A stretch of DNA of 64,000 bases from Aquabacterium sp. A3 (GCF_038069945.1 NZ_JBBPEV010000001.1:620001-684000); one strand, 5' to 3'; shown: positions 48,420 to 58,205, counted from the first letter of the stretch. Made by a program: numbers and translations. Notes: generated by a model from the letters alone, not told the origin.

Positions 48420-49727
48420 ATGGACGTAGCGCTACTGATTTTCCTGATCCTGCTCAACGGGCTGTTTGCCATGTCGGAGATGGCCCTGGCGGCCAGCCGC
48501 AAGGCTCGGCTGCAAGTGCTGGTCGAAGCGGGTGATGAAGGTGCCCGCGCCGCCATGAACCTGCACGACAACCCGACGCAGTTCCTGTCCACGGTACAAA
48601 TCGGCATCACCTCCATCGGGGTGCTCAACGGGATCGTTGGTGAAGCGGCCTTCTCCAAACCGCTGTCCACCTGGCTGCAAGCTCAGCTGTCGCTGCCCGA
48701 ACCGGCCGCCGGCATCACGGCCACCGGCCTGGTGGTGATGATCATCACCTTCGTCACCATCATCTTTGGTGAGTTGGTGCCCAAGCGCGTGGGCCAGATG
48801 CATCCCGAGATGGTGGCACGCACCATCGCCAAGCCCATGACGTGGCTGTCGCTGTTCGCCAAGCCCTTTGTGCGCTTGCTGGCCGCCTCCACCGAAGGCA
48901 TTTTGCGGGCGCTGGGCATCAAGGACAACGGCAACCGCAGCGTGACGGAAGAAGAAATCGCCGCCCAGCTGGAAGAAGGCCTGGACGCCGGGGTGATCGA
49001 AGCCCACGAGCACCAGATGGTGCGCAATGTGTTTCGCCTGGACGAGCGATTGATCAGCTCGATGATGATTCCGCGCAGCGACATCGCATGGCTGGACATC
49101 GAGGCCCCGCTGGCCGACAACCTGGCCACCATCGCCGAACACGGCTACTCGCGCTACCCCGTGTGCCGAGGCGGCCTGGACGACGTCATGGGCGTGGTGA
49201 CCGCCCAGCAGTTGCTGCACCAGTTGACGCAAAGCCAGGTGCAGGATCTGGCCGTGGGCATGTTGCCGGCCGTGTTCGTGCCCGAAACGCTGTCGGGCAT
49301 GGAGTTGCTGGAGCACTTCCGTGGCTCGGACACGCAAATGGTGTTCGTGGTCGACGAATACGGCGAAGTGCAAGGTGTGATCACCCTGCGCGACGTGCTG
49401 GAGGCCATCACGGGCGAGTTCACCCCCTCTGAGCCGGACGACGCATGGGCCGTGCAGCGCGAGGACGGCTCCTGGCTTGTGGATGGACTCATCCCGGCCA
49501 CCGAGTTGAAGGACCGCCTGGAAATCAAGACCCTGCCAGATGAAGACCGCGGCCGCTACAACACCCTGGCCGGCATGATGATGCTGCTGCTGGGCCGCCT
49601 GCCGCAAATCACCGACACGGTGGAGTGGGACGGCTGGCGGTTCGAAATCGTCGACATGGACGGCAAACGGGTGGACAAGGTCATGGCCTCACGCCTGCCG
49701 CAAGACTGGCCTGCGCTGAGCCCCTGA
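48420..49727 (+). CDS. CNNM/CorC family membrane protein (hemolysin-like)
   Basis: A 435-residue protein. An N-terminal CNNM transmembrane domain of about 190 residues with four hydrophobic segments (LLIFLILLNGLFAMSEMALA; VVMIITFVTIIFGELVPKR) is followed by a pair of CBS domains (about 205-330) and a C-terminal CorC_HlyC domain (DGLIPATELKDRLEI). These proteins are linked to magnesium or cobalt export; the old hemolysin name is historical. ATG 48420 (MDVALLIF) is chosen over an upstream ATG because the family starts at this helix. The 3' end overlaps the convergent comEC by 47 bp. Confidence 0.9.
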   Translation: MDVALLIFLILLNGLFAMSEMALAASRKARLQVLVEAGDEGARAAMNLHDNPTQFLSTVQIGITSIGVLNGIVGEAAFSKPLSTWLQAQLSLPEPAAGITATGLVVMIITFVTIIFGELVPKRVGQMHPEMVARTIAKPMTWLSLFAKPFVRLLAASTEGILRALGIKDNGNRSVTEEEIAAQLEEGLDAGVIEAHEHQMVRNVFRLDERLISSMMIPRSDIAWLDIEAPLADNLATIAEHGYSRYPVCRGGLDDVMGVVTAQQLLHQLTQSQVQDLAVGMLPAVFVPETLSGMELLEHFRGSDTQMVFVVDEYGEVQGVITLRDVLEAITGEFTPSEPDDAWAVQREDGSWLVDGLIPATELKDRLEIKTLPDEDRGRYNTLAGMMMLLLGRLPQITDTVEWDGWRFEIVDMDGKRVDKVMASRLPQDWPALSP

Positions 49728-52293
49728 GCCGATCGGCATGCCAATAGGGCTGCTCGTGCTGTCGCCAGCACAGGCCCTGAGGCTGATCACTGTGCCGCCA
49801 ATACGCGCCGCAGTGGGGCGTGTCCAGCACGCGCGTCGCGCGGGCCGTCAAACGCTGGAGCACGGCGGGATGGGGATGCCCATAACGGTTGTGGCGCCCC
49901 ACCTGGATGACCGCCTCTTGAGGCTCCACCAGGTCCAGGAAGGCCTCGGTGGAGGATGTGGCGCTGCCGTGGTGGGGCACGATCAACACCTCCGAGCGCA
50001 ATCCGCTGGCACCCACAGACTCGATCAGCGCGGCCTCTTGTGCCGACTCGATGTCGCCCGTCAACAGCGCTGCGGGCCCCATGCCGTTAAGGGCCTGCAC
50101 CCTCAGCACACACGAGCGCGCGTTGTCGCCCTCGCCCTCGCCCTCGCCCTCGCCCTCGCCCTCGCCCTCGCCCTCGCCCTCGCCCTCGCCCTCGCCCTCG
50201 CCCTCGCCCTCGCCCTGCACCTCATGCGCCTCAGCCGCCGGGTGCAGCCACTCGAATCGCACGCCATCCCACACCCAGAACCGTCCTGCCACGCAGGGAA
50301 GATGGTGTGGCACGTGCCCCTGGGCGTCAGGCCGATTCAGCAAGGCGTGCCCATCGGGCAATGACGATGACAGGGCGCGGATGGGCATGGCCTTCAACAC
50401 CGATGCTGTGCCGCCGTGATGATCCAGATCGTCGTGGCTGATCACCATCAGATCAAGCGCATCGACGCCGAGCGCACGCAAGGCAGGCACCACCACCCGC
50501 TCACCCATGTCGCTCCCGGATGGGAACCGCACGCCGGCATCGAACAGCAGCTGGTGTCGAGCCGTCTGCACGACCACCGCCGTGCCCTGCCCCACATCGG
50601 CGGCCAACACCGCCCAGTGGCCGTGTGCGGGGGGCGGCAAGGTCCGCCACCCCGGAGGCAGCACGCACAAAGCCACCAGGGGTGGTGCCGCCCACCAGCG
50701 CCACCGCGCTGGCACCCGAAGAATGAACCAAGGGGCGGCCAACAGCGCCCAGGCCCCCAGCCACCCCGGAAACAAAGGCAGCCACCACTGCGCCCAATGT
50801 GGGGCAGAGGCCCAAGTCAGAACGACCCGCATCACTTCTACGGCCATGGCGGCCGCATCCCAGGCGGGCGCCCACAACACACCCAGCAGACTCAGAGGCA
50901 CGATCAACAGGCCCACCCACGGGATGGCCAACAGGTTGACCGCCATGCCCACCAGCGAAATCGACTGAAAGCACATCAAGGCCACCGGCGCCAGCACCAG
51001 CGATGCGCGCCACTGCGTGGCCCACAATGACGCGGCCGGGGGCGACAACCACCGCCACAGGCGCATCGGCCAAGACGGGGTCGCCTGGGGCAAGGCGCTT
51101 GCCGCAACCGGCCCCTGGAGGGCATCGTGCAGGCCATCGGTGCTGGCCCGTGCGCTGAGCGCGTCCATGGCAGGCGCCATGATCATCATGGTGGCCACGG
51201 CCACGAACGACAGCCAGAAGCTGGCCTGCCACAGGGCCCACGGATCGATCACCAGCACCACCACCCCTGCGCAGGCCCACACCAATGGCCAGGGCCACCG
51301 CACGCCCCAGGTGCGCAGCGCCGTCACCGTGGCCATCATCCACACCGTGCGCTGCGCCGGGATGCCCCAGCCTGCCAGTGCCGCGTAGGCCAGTGCCGCA
51401 CCCACGGCCATCCAGGCTGCGGCCAATGGCGCAGGCCACCACCGACAACAACCGGCAGACCGAGACCAAAGCCGGCGCCCCAGCCATCCCGCCAGCCAGC
51501 CCACCATCAGCACGTGGGGGCCACTGATGCTCACCAAATGGGCCACGCCCGTGCGCTGAAACACCAGCCAGTCTGCGCGCTCGATGGCGCTTTGATCGCC
51601 CACAGACAAGCCGGCCAACACACCCGCATTGCCGGCCTCAGGCACCCGCCGTTCAATGGCCTGGCGAATGGCCAGGCGCACGGCGTCGATGCCGCCGGCT
51701 TCGGTGTGCAGACAGACGGGTGCAGGCTCGGCCACGACCGTGCCCTGGGCCTGCACCCCTCGCGCAAACAATGACCTGGTCGGGTCCCAGCCGCCGGGGT
51801 TGTACATTCCGTCCAGCGGGCGCCAGCGAACCGTCAGCGCCCACACCTGGCCCGGGGCTGGCGCCGCCATCAGGCCGGTGTTGGCGTACAGCCGCAAACG
51901 CCCAGGCACGCCCTGGGCGCGGTGATCGGCGTCCAGCACCACGCCCTCGAACCGCCAGGTGCTGCCCAGACGGGCCGGCAAGTCAACCACTTTGACCACC
52001 AGGCGCTGCGCGTCCTGCGGCCATGCGCCGCCGGCCAGGTCTGCAAGCCGCGCCTGGGCACGCCAGCCGGTGCTGGCCCAGGCCATCAGCGCGATCGCCA
52101 TGATCAGCCCCGCCTGGGCTGCGTACCCTGGCCGGTGCAGGCGCAGGCGCAGCGCGGCCACAAGGCCCATGACGCCCGCCAGCCCCATGCCCGCCACCGA
52201 CCATGGTGCCGACACCGCCGCGTCAGACGACAGCTGCAAGGCCACACCGGCGGTCCACGCCATGGCCGCGAGCAGCCAAGCCTGCATGAACAC
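49681..52293 (-). CDS. comEC: ComEC/Rec2 DNA internalisation protein
   Basis: An 870-residue inner-membrane protein. An N-terminal OB-like DUF4131 region with helices is followed by the Competence domain (LVSISGPHVLMVGW, many helices, about residues 230-560) and a C-terminal metallo-beta-lactamase-like domain from about 580 (VLAADVGQGTAVVVQ; metal motif SHDDLDHHGG; late LIVPHHGSATSS). It forms the channel for single-stranded DNA in natural transformation, and the last domain may degrade the other strand. Within that domain a Gly-Glu repeat of 15 units (about residues 694-723), encoded by 15 perfect hexanucleotides, interrupts the loop before SCVLRVQAL. Starts at 52293 or 52287 are possible. 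Confidence 0.9.
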   Translation of the reverse strand: MFMQAWLLAAMAWTAGVALQLSSDAAVSAPWSVAGMGLAGVMGLVAALRLRLHRPGYAAQAGLIMAIALMAWASTGWRAQARLADLAGGAWPQDAQRLVVKVVDLPARLGSTWRFEGVVLDADHRAQGVPGRLRLYANTGLMAAPAPGQVWALTVRWRPLDGMYNPGGWDPTRSLFARGVQAQGTVVAEPAPVCLHTEAGGIDAVRLAIRQAIERRVPEAGNAGVLAGLSVGDQSAIERADWLVFQRTGVAHLVSISGPHVLMVGWLAGWLGRRLWSRSAGCCRWWPAPLAAAWMAVGAALAYAALAGWGIPAQRTVWMMATVTALRTWGVRWPWPLVWACAGVVVLVIDPWALWQASFWLSFVAVATMMIMAPAMDALSARASTDGLHDALQGPVAASALPQATPSWPMRLWRWLSPPAASLWATQWRASLVLAPVALMCFQSISLVGMAVNLLAIPWVGLLIVPLSLLGVLWAPAWDAAAMAVEVMRVVLTWASAPHWAQWWLPLFPGWLGAWALLAAPWFILRVPARWRWWAAPPLVALCVLPPGWRTLPPPAHGHWAVLAADVGQGTAVVVQTARHQLLFDAGVRFPSGSDMGERVVVPALRALGVDALDLMVISHDDLDHHGGTASVLKAMPIRALSSSLPDGHALLNRPDAQGHVPHHLPCVAGRFWVWDGVRFEWLHPAAEAHEVQGEGEGEGEGEGEGEGEGEGEGEGEGEGEGDNARSCVLRVQALNGMGPAALLTGDIESAQEAALIESVGASGLRSEVLIVPHHGSATSSTEAFLDLVEPQEAVIQVGRHNRYGHPHPAVLQRLTARATRVLDTPHCGAYWRHSDQPQGLCWRQHEQPYWHADRLRGSAQASLAAGVRP
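50126..50215. repeat. 15-copy hexanucleotide repeat (TCGCCC)n inside comEC
   Basis: Fifteen uninterrupted, identical TCGCCC units (90 bp) on the plus strand encode (Gly-Glu)15 on the minus strand. As a hexamer, slippage adds or removes GE pairs without breaking the frame. Confidence 0.98.
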
Positions 52294-52432
52294 CCCTGAA
52301 TCGTTTAATGAATGAGGCCCAGTGTAGGATTGCCCTTGAAGCGCATGCGCCCCCTAGAGGGGGGCACCTGTCGCAAGACCATCCCCCGCTCTACGCCGCT
52401 GAATTTCGCCGCTGAACCTACGCCGCTGAACC

Positions 52433-52891
52433 ATGTCGATCGAACAACGCCTCCAAGACCTGGGCATCACCCTGCCGCCCGTCGCCGTCCCCGCCGCCTC
52501 CTATGTGCCTTACACCCGCACCGGGCAGCTGGTGTTTCTGTCTGGACACATTGCCAAAAAAGACGGACAGGTCTGGACCGGCCAGTTGGGGCGCTCGATG
52601 ACCACGGCCGAAGGCCAGCAAGCGGCCAGAGCGGTGGCCATCGACCTGCTGGGCACCCTGCATGTGGCGGCCGGAGGCCTCGACAAGGTGGTGCGCATCG
52701 TCAAGGTCATGAGCCTGGTCAACAGCAGCCCCGACTTCACCGAACACCACCTGGTCACCAACGGCTGCTCTGAATTGCTCGGCCAGGTGCTGGGTGACGT
52801 CGGCGTGCACGCGCGCAGCGCCTTTGGTGTGGCGCAACTGCCGCTGGGTTCGTGCGTCGAAATCGAGTTGATTGCCGAAGTACAAGGATGA
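52433..52891 (+). CDS. RidA family protein
   Basis: A 152-residue protein of the RidA/YjgF/YER057c superfamily, in the longer subgroup with an N-terminal MSIEQRLQDLGITLPP segment. The family core YTRTGQLVFLSGHI, GLDKVVRIVKVMSLVNSSPDF and GVAQLPLGSCVEIELIAEV is complete. The usual catalytic Arg of enamine deaminases is absent from its normal place (the segment reads RSAFGVAQLPLGSCVE), so activity as an imine deaminase is uncertain. The stop overlaps the dsbB start (ATGA). Confidence 0.87.
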   Translation: MSIEQRLQDLGITLPPVAVPAASYVPYTRTGQLVFLSGHIAKKDGQVWTGQLGRSMTTAEGQQAARAVAIDLLGTLHVAAGGLDKVVRIVKVMSLVNSSPDFTEHHLVTNGCSELLGQVLGDVGVHARSAFGVAQLPLGSCVEIELIAEVQG

Positions 52892-53379
52892 GCCGCATGC
52901 GCCAACCCCGTCTGTGGATGGGCCTCCTGGGGGCAGCCTGCCTGGCTGGCGTCGGTCTGGCCCTGCTGGCCCAACATCGATGGGGCATGGAGCCCTGCCC
53001 CTGGTGCATCCTCCAGCGCCTGTTGTTTGTGGTGCTGGGCGTGCTGGCCCTGGTGGCCGCTGCGCAGCCCTCTGGCCTGGGGCGGCGCGTCATCGCCGGG
53101 CTGAGCCTGCCGCTGGCCGTCGGCGGAGCGGCCGCCGCCTTGTGGCAGCACTTCGTGGCGGCGCAAACCCAATCCTGCGCCCTCACCCTGGCCGACAAGA
53201 TCATCGGTGCCAGCGGCCTGGACCTGCACTTTCCCGAAGCGTTTGAGGTGCGCGCCTCATGTGCAGACGCCGCCGTGGACCTCTTGGGCGTCCCGTTCGA
53301 ATTCTGGAGCCTGGCCTTGTTCGCCGTGGCCGGGGTGGTGCTGATCAGCACCTGCCTGACACCGTCGCGCCGTGCTTGA
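52888..53379 (+). CDS. dsbB: Disulfide bond formation protein B
   Basis: A 163-residue inner-membrane quinone reductase that re-oxidises DsbA. Four membrane helices are visible, with the first periplasmic pair CPWC in MEPCPWCILQR and the second pair spaced as usual in QSCALTLADKI and RASCADAAVDL. Length fits the family. ATG 52888 overlaps the RidA stop by 4 bp; the dsbB stop in turn overlaps the next gene's start by 8 bp, so three unrelated genes are packed in one operon. Confidence 0.92.
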   Translation: MSRMRQPRLWMGLLGAACLAGVGLALLAQHRWGMEPCPWCILQRLLFVVLGVLALVAAAQPSGLGRRVIAGLSLPLAVGGAAAALWQHFVAAQTQSCALTLADKIIGASGLDLHFPEAFEVRASCADAAVDLLGVPFEFWSLALFAVAGVVLISTCLTPSRRA

Positions 53380-55240
53380 CCAAGACCCTGCCGCGCCCAC
53401 CGCGCTGCTTGATTTTCCCGATCCGCTGGACCCTCAGGCCCCGCGCTGGCGCTGGCGTTTTGGGCAACCCAGGCGCTGGCTGGTGGCCCATGACGCCCAT
53501 CAGGTGCCTGGCCTGCTGGATGCGGCACACGACGCTGCACGACAAGGCTGCTGGTGCCTTGGATGGGTGGCCTACGAGGCCGCCCCGGGGCTGAACGCCC
53601 ACCTGCCTGTCAAGGCGCTCCCTCCCGGCCAACCTTATGCCGTCTGGGCCATTTACGAGCAGGCTGAGCCCTGGCCGGATGGTCTGGCCGCACCCGACCA
53701 GATGCCCCCGGACGCCAGCTGGTCTGCGCATGGCTGGCAGGCAGACCAGAGCCATGACGACATCGGCCGCCAGATCGAAACGATCCGTGACCTCATCCGT
53801 GCAGGCGAGGTCTACCAGATCAACCTGACAGGCCGGCTTGAGAGCCCTTGGAGCAACCCCAAGGGACCTGCTCAGCGTGGGCTGATGCCATGGTTCGAAG
53901 CACTGCAACGCAGTCAGCCACAAGCCTACAGCCTGTTGCTGGACAGCCGGGCGGTGGCCAGGCATCCCGGGGTGGTGCTTAGTGTCTCGCCTGAATTGTT
54001 TGTCGACTGGCATGGCGCACAGCTGACCACCCGGCCGATGAAAGGCACCGCTGCGCGGGCCCGAGACCCGCACGAAGACCAGGCCGCCGCCGATCACTTG
54101 CGCACCAGCCCCAAAGAGCGGGCTGAAAACCTGATGATCGTCGACCTGCTGCGCAACGACCTCTCTCGGGTGGCCCAGGTGGGCAGCGTGCAAGTACCGC
54201 GGTTGTTCGATGTGCAGGCCTGGCCCACGGTGTGGCAGATGACGTCGACCATCACGGCGCTCAGCCACCCCGGCCTGCGACTGTCAGCGCTTTTCGAGGC
54301 CTTGTTTCCGTGCGGATCGGTCACCGGTGCGCCCAAACGCCAGGCCATGCACCACATCGCACGTCTGGAACAAGGTCCGCGAGGTGTTTACTGCGGCGCG
54401 GTCGGCGTCATGCAACCTGGCGGCAGGGTCACGTTCAACGTGCCCATCCGCACCGTGACCATGAACACGCCCCCACCGCCGGCCCCCTGGGTGGCCCGGT
54501 GCGGCATCGGCAGCGGCATCACCCTGGACGCCCACCCCGAGGGAGAAATCGCCGAGTGGCAAGCCAAACAGGCATTTCTGCGGCGGGCCGACCAGCCGTT
54601 CGAGTTGCTGGAGTCGCTGCGCCTGGAGTCGGGTGAAGTTCACCGCCTCGCACAACACCTGAACCGGCTGCACAGCAGCGCGGCGCACTTTCACTGGCCA
54701 TGGGCAGACGGCCCGCGGCACACGCAGGTGTTGGCGCGCGCCACGCAGGCCCTGCAAGCACACGCCCGGCAACACCCCGAGGGCGTCTACAAACTGCGGC
54801 TGCTGGTGGATGTGCGCGGGCAGGTTCACACCGAATGCGCGCCCTTGCTCCCCTGGTCATCGTCGCCATCGGTGGCCTTGGCCGAGCGCGCCATGCCCGT
54901 GGCAGACGACTTCATACGCCACAAGACCACGCGCCGACAAGCCTATGCCGCCTTTGCGCCACCTGATGGCTGCGTCGACACCCTGCTCTACAACGGCCAG
55001 GGTGAACTGACCGAATTCACCATAGGCAACGTGGCCATGCAACTGGGCGCCCAGTGGTACACCCCGCCGCTGTCGTGCGGGCTGCTGCCCGGTGTGATGC
55101 GGTCGGAGCTGCTCAAGTCAGGCCGCCTGGTCGAGCGTGTGCTCACCCTGGACGATCTGAAACAGGCCGCAGGCGTGGCCTTGCTCAACAGCGTGCGCGG
55201 CTGGGTTGCCGTCAACCTGAGCACACCGACCTCAAACTGA
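53372..55240 (+). CDS. pabB: Aminodeoxychorismate synthase component I fused to aminodeoxychorismate lyase-like domain (PabB-PabC)
   Basis: A 622-residue fusion. The N-terminal two-thirds is a chorismate-binding domain (GEVYQINLTGRLESPW; TRPMKGTAARARDP; ENLMIVDLLRNDLSRV; FPCGSVTGAPK), which aminates chorismate with glutamine or ammonia. The C-terminal 200 residues are a class IV PLP aminotransferase-fold domain (ADDFIRHKTTRR with the likely PLP lysine; LTEFTIGNVAMQLG; LLPGVMR), which releases 4-aminobenzoate. Together they feed folate synthesis. A GTG at 53372 overlapping dsbB by 8 bp is the probable start. The glutaminase PabA is not in the window. Confidence 0.9.
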   Translation: MLDQDPAAPTALLDFPDPLDPQAPRWRWRFGQPRRWLVAHDAHQVPGLLDAAHDAARQGCWCLGWVAYEAAPGLNAHLPVKALPPGQPYAVWAIYEQAEPWPDGLAAPDQMPPDASWSAHGWQADQSHDDIGRQIETIRDLIRAGEVYQINLTGRLESPWSNPKGPAQRGLMPWFEALQRSQPQAYSLLLDSRAVARHPGVVLSVSPELFVDWHGAQLTTRPMKGTAARARDPHEDQAAADHLRTSPKERAENLMIVDLLRNDLSRVAQVGSVQVPRLFDVQAWPTVWQMTSTITALSHPGLRLSALFEALFPCGSVTGAPKRQAMHHIARLEQGPRGVYCGAVGVMQPGGRVTFNVPIRTVTMNTPPPPAPWVARCGIGSGITLDAHPEGEIAEWQAKQAFLRRADQPFELLESLRLESGEVHRLAQHLNRLHSSAAHFHWPWADGPRHTQVLARATQALQAHARQHPEGVYKLRLLVDVRGQVHTECAPLLPWSSSPSVALAERAMPVADDFIRHKTTRRQAYAAFAPPDGCVDTLLYNGQGELTEFTIGNVAMQLGAQWYTPPLSCGLLPGVMRSELLKSGRLVERVLTLDDLKQAAGVALLNSVRGWVAVNLSTPTSN

Positions 55241-55287
55241 CGCCGGTCAGTCCTCGCCAAAAAATCCCCTGACACCTGCGTGGGCAC

Positions 55288-55315
55288 TTGCAAAGCGGAC
55301 CGAGTTGCGCACAAT
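55288..55315 (+). promoter_or_regulatory. candidate promoter of the fasciclin gene
   Basis: TTGCAA (55288-55293) and CACAAT (55310-55315) are 16 bp apart, about 65 bp before the ATG. Between promoter and start the 9-mer CAGTCACTT occurs twice (55326 and 55345), 19 bp apart, possibly regulatory. Confidence 0.4.
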
Positions 55316-55378
55316 CGCGACCGTGCAGTCACTTTTGCACCAACCAGTCACTTCGCAACCACCTTTTCAGGAGCCAGC

Positions 55379-55933
55379 ATGATCACTTCCGCGAACACCC
55401 TGCGCCAGATCGGACTCAGCGCCGTCCTTGCCGTGTCCCTGAGCGCCGCGGGCACCGCCCAGGCCAGCCTGGTGAACTTCAAGTCGTACATCGAGTGCCG
55501 CCACACCCAGCTGGTCAGCTTTCCGGGCACCATCGTGGACGCCGCCATCGCCACGCCCGAGTTGAGCACCCTGGTCAACCTCGTGGTGTCGGCCAATCTG
55601 GTGGGCGCGCTGTCGGCGCCAGGCAACCTGACGGTGTTCGCACCCACCAACGATGCCTTTGGCAAGGTGCCTGCGCCCCTGCTGGGCCTCATTGGCGGGG
55701 ACCCCGCCCTGCTGACCTCGGTGCTGACCTACCACGTCAGCCCCGGCACGGTCGACCCACGACGCAACCTCATCCCCACGCAGGTCAAGACCCTGCAAGG
55801 GCAAACCTTGTTTGTGGGCTATGACAAGGACGGCGCCTCCGTCAATCAATCGGTGGCCTCGTGCAAGGGCGTCAAAACCACCAACGGCACGGTCTGGTTG
55901 ATCGACAGCGTGCTGCTGCCCCAGTTCAAGTGA
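55379..55933 (+). CDS. Exported fasciclin (FAS1) domain protein
   Basis: A 184-residue secreted protein: signal peptide ([20 protein letters not shown], probable cut after AQA) followed by one FAS1 domain with the hallmarks [42 protein letters not shown] and a final [12 protein letters not shown]. Two cysteines (ECRHTQ and ASCKGV) may form a disulfide. FAS1 domains mediate adhesion at cell surfaces or in the extracellular matrix. ATG 55379 has AGGAG 5 nt upstream. It is monocistronic by its own promoter-like region. Ligand unknown. Confidence 0.9.
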   Translation: MITSANTLRQIGLSAVLAVSLSAAGTAQASLVNFKSYIECRHTQLVSFPGTIVDAAIATPELSTLVNLVVSANLVGALSAPGNLTVFAPTNDAFGKVPAPLLGLIGGDPALLTSVLTYHVSPGTVDPRRNLIPTQVKTLQGQTLFVGYDKDGASVNQSVASCKGVKTTNGTVWLIDSVLLPQFK

Positions 55934-56007
55934 TGCCCCCACAGCCGCGCCCATGGCGCGGCTGCGGCACACTGTCGAGCGTCATTGCTGAACACCTCGA
56001 CATCACC

Positions 56008-56412
56008 ATGAGACTGCTGCACACCATGCTGCGCGTTGGAGACCTCCAGCGCGCCATCGATTTCTACACCCAGGCCCTGGGCATGAGCCTGCTGCGCACC
56101 GTGGATCGCCCGGAGCAGCAATACACCCTGGCCTACCTGGGCTACGGCCGCAACCCGGAACATGCCGAGCTGGAGTTGACCTACAACTACGGTGTCGAGC
56201 GGTATGAACTGGGCACCGCTTACGGGCACATCGCGCTGGGCGTGGACGACATCCAGGCGGTTTGTGACCAGGTGCAGCAAAAAGGAGCAGCCCTGAGCGC
56301 CGCAGTGACCCGCGCGCCCGGACCAGTCAAAGGCGGCAACACGCTGATCGCCTTCGTGACCGACCCGGATGGCTACAAGGTTGAGTTGATCCAGCACGGC
56401 TCACCGATGTGA
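56008..56412 (+). CDS. gloA: Lactoylglutathione lyase (glyoxalase I)
   Basis: A 134-residue VOC-fold metalloenzyme that converts the methylglyoxal-glutathione adduct to lactoylglutathione. The N-terminus [20 protein letters not shown] carries the first His ligand, [23 protein letters not shown] the central Glu and His, and [11 protein letters not shown] the last Glu. Length equals E. coli GloA (135). ATG 56008 is the family start. It converges on aroC, whose stop is 17 bp away. Confidence 0.95.
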   Translation: MRLLHTMLRVGDLQRAIDFYTQALGMSLLRTVDRPEQQYTLAYLGYGRNPEHAELELTYNYGVERYELGTAYGHIALGVDDIQAVCDQVQQKGAALSAAVTRAPGPVKGGNTLIAFVTDPDGYKVELIQHGSPM

Positions 56413-56429
56413 GCCCGCCAGCGCGTTGC

Positions 56430-57533
56430 TCAAGCCGGGCGGCGTGCTGCGAGTTGGGGCGTGCTCACGTCAACATCCCCACACTGGGCGCGATGACGCA
56501 GCGCGTGATCGACCAGCACCAGGGCCAGCATGGCCTCGGCAATGGGCGTGGCACGGATGCCCACACAGGGATCATGTCGGCCGAAGGTTTCAACCGTGGC
56601 CGGCTGACCATTCAGGTCGATGGACTGACGCGGCGTGCGAATCGAGCTGGTGGGCTTGATGGCGATGGCCACACGCAGGTCCTGGCCTGTGGAGATGCCT
56701 CCCAGCACCCCGCCGGCGTGGTTGGATGCGAAGCCGTCCGGGTACAGCTCATCGCCGTGCACGGTACCCCGCTGCGACACGCTCTCGAAACCGGCACCAA
56801 TCTCCACGCCCTTGACGGCATTGATGCCCATCATCGCGTAGGCGATGTCGGCATCCAGCTTGTCAAACAAGGGCTCGCCCAGGCCCACCGGCATGCCTGA
56901 GGCCTCCACGATGAGTTTGGCACCGCAGGAATCCCCGTCCTTGCGCAACTCGTCCATGTAGGCCTCGAGTTGCTCGATCTGGCTGGCATTGGGCGCAAAA
57001 AACGGGTTGTTGGGCACATGTTCCCAGCCCTCGAAAGCGATGGGCATGGTGCCCAGCTGGGTCATGCAGGCGCGAATTTCGGTGCCGAACTGCTCGCGCA
57101 GCCACTTCTTGGCCACGGCACCTGCCGCCACCATGGGTGCCGTCAATCGGGCAGACGAACGCCCACCACCGCGTGGATCGCGGATGCCGTACTTGTGCCA
57201 GTAGGTGTAGTCGGCATGCCCGGGACGAAACGTCTGCAGGATGTTGCCGTAATCCTTGCTGCGCTGATCGGTGTTGCGGATCAGCAGTGCAATGGGCGCA
57301 CCCGTGGTCTTGCCTTCATAGACCCCTGAGAGGATCTCGACGGCATCGGCCTCGTTGCGTTGCGTGACGTGACGTGACGTGCCGGGGCGACGTCGGTCCA
57401 GATCAGGCTGGATGTCGGCCTCTGACAAGCTCATGCCTGGAGGGCAGCCATCGATGACACAACCGATGGCCGGACCGTGAGACTCGCCAAAATTGGTGAC
57501 CGAAAACAGAAGACCAAATGTGCTGCCAGCCAT
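56430..57533 (-). CDS. aroC: Chorismate synthase
   Basis: A 367-residue FMN-dependent enzyme making chorismate from EPSP, the last step of the shikimate pathway. Signature blocks are [57 protein letters not shown] and [18 protein letters not shown] 57533 (MAGSTFG) matches the family start. Its product is the substrate of the PabB-PabC protein nearby. The CBS-domain gene lies upstream on the same strand, 68 bp away. Confidence 0.97.
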   Translation of the reverse strand: MAGSTFGLLFSVTNFGESHGPAIGCVIDGCPPGMSLSEADIQPDLDRRRPGTSRHVTQRNEADAVEILSGVYEGKTTGAPIALLIRNTDQRSKDYGNILQTFRPGHADYTYWHKYGIRDPRGGGRSSARLTAPMVAAGAVAKKWLREQFGTEIRACMTQLGTMPIAFEGWEHVPNNPFFAPNASQIEQLEAYMDELRKDGDSCGAKLIVEASGMPVGLGEPLFDKLDADIAYAMMGINAVKGVEIGAGFESVSQRGTVHGDELYPDGFASNHAGGVLGGISTGQDLRVAIAIKPTSSIRTPRQSIDLNGQPATVETFGRHDPCVGIRATPIAEAMLALVLVDHALRHRAQCGDVDVSTPQLAARRPA

Positions 57534-57601
57534 GCGGGGGATCCAGATCAATCAAGAACGCAAAAGCGTATTGTCCCCCATCCAGCAGAGCCTGCAGGCG
57601 C

Positions 57602-58069
57602 TCAGAGCAAGGCCTTGCGCTCGCCAGCGTCTTCTTCCACAGGCCAGTCACGGATGTAGGCTTTGAGCATGCGATTTTCGAAGTCCTGGCCGTCCACCAC
57701 GGCCTTGGCCACGTCGTAAAAGGAAATCACGCCCATCAGGGTCTTGTCGGTCATGACGGGCATGTAGCGGGCATGCCGGTTCAACATCATGCGGCGCACC
57801 TCGTCGATGTCCGTCTCGGGGGTGCAGGTCATGGGGTGGTCGTCCATCACCGCGCGAACCGACAGATTGCCAAACGTCCCACCGTTGCGCACCGTGCCCT
57901 GGATCACCTCGCGGAACGTGAGCATCCCGGCCAGGTCGCCATGCTCCATGACCACCAGAGACCCGATGTCGTGCTCGGCCATGGTGGCGGCTGCATCAGA
58001 CAGGTTCTGATCTGGCGTGACCGTGAACAAGGTACTGCCCTTGACGCGAAGGATGTCGCTGACTTTCAT
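57602..58069 (-). CDS. CBS domain-containing protein
   Basis: A 155-residue protein consisting of a CBS pair: CBS1 (residues 1-65; HDIGSLVVMEHGDLAGMLTF then REVIQG) and CBS2 (75-140; HPMTCTPETDIDEVRRMM then HARYMPVM and LMGVISFYDVAK). Stand-alone CBS pairs bind adenine nucleotides and regulate partner enzymes; the partner is unknown. ATG 58069 has AGGAG 7 nt upstream; the longer frame beyond it is not conserved-looking. It could be co-transcribed with aroC. Confidence 0.9.
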   Translation of the reverse strand: MKVSDILRVKGSTLFTVTPDQNLSDAAATMAEHDIGSLVVMEHGDLAGMLTFREVIQGTVRNGGTFGNLSVRAVMDDHPMTCTPETDIDEVRRMMLNRHARYMPVMTDKTLMGVISFYDVAKAVVDGQDFENRMLKAYIRDWPVEEDAGERKALL

Positions 58070-58205
58070 GGTCTGGTCTCCTGAAGGAACGGGTTGAACA
58101 CAAGGCACTCTGTCACATTCCGACAGACGAATGGTCGCATGAACAGCGGGAAAGCCCTCGAAAACATGAAAAAGCACACCGCGCGCGTGGTCTGTGTGCA
58201 CCAGA

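Noticed and set aside
50126..50215. Tandem repeat as a CRISPR array
   Set aside because: Units are 6 bp with no spacers and encode Gly-Glu in frame within comEC.
57362..57380. Short GTGAC tandem repeat in aroC as a contingency locus
   Set aside because: The three units encode the conserved chorismate synthase segment TSRHVTQ, so they are explained by protein conservation.
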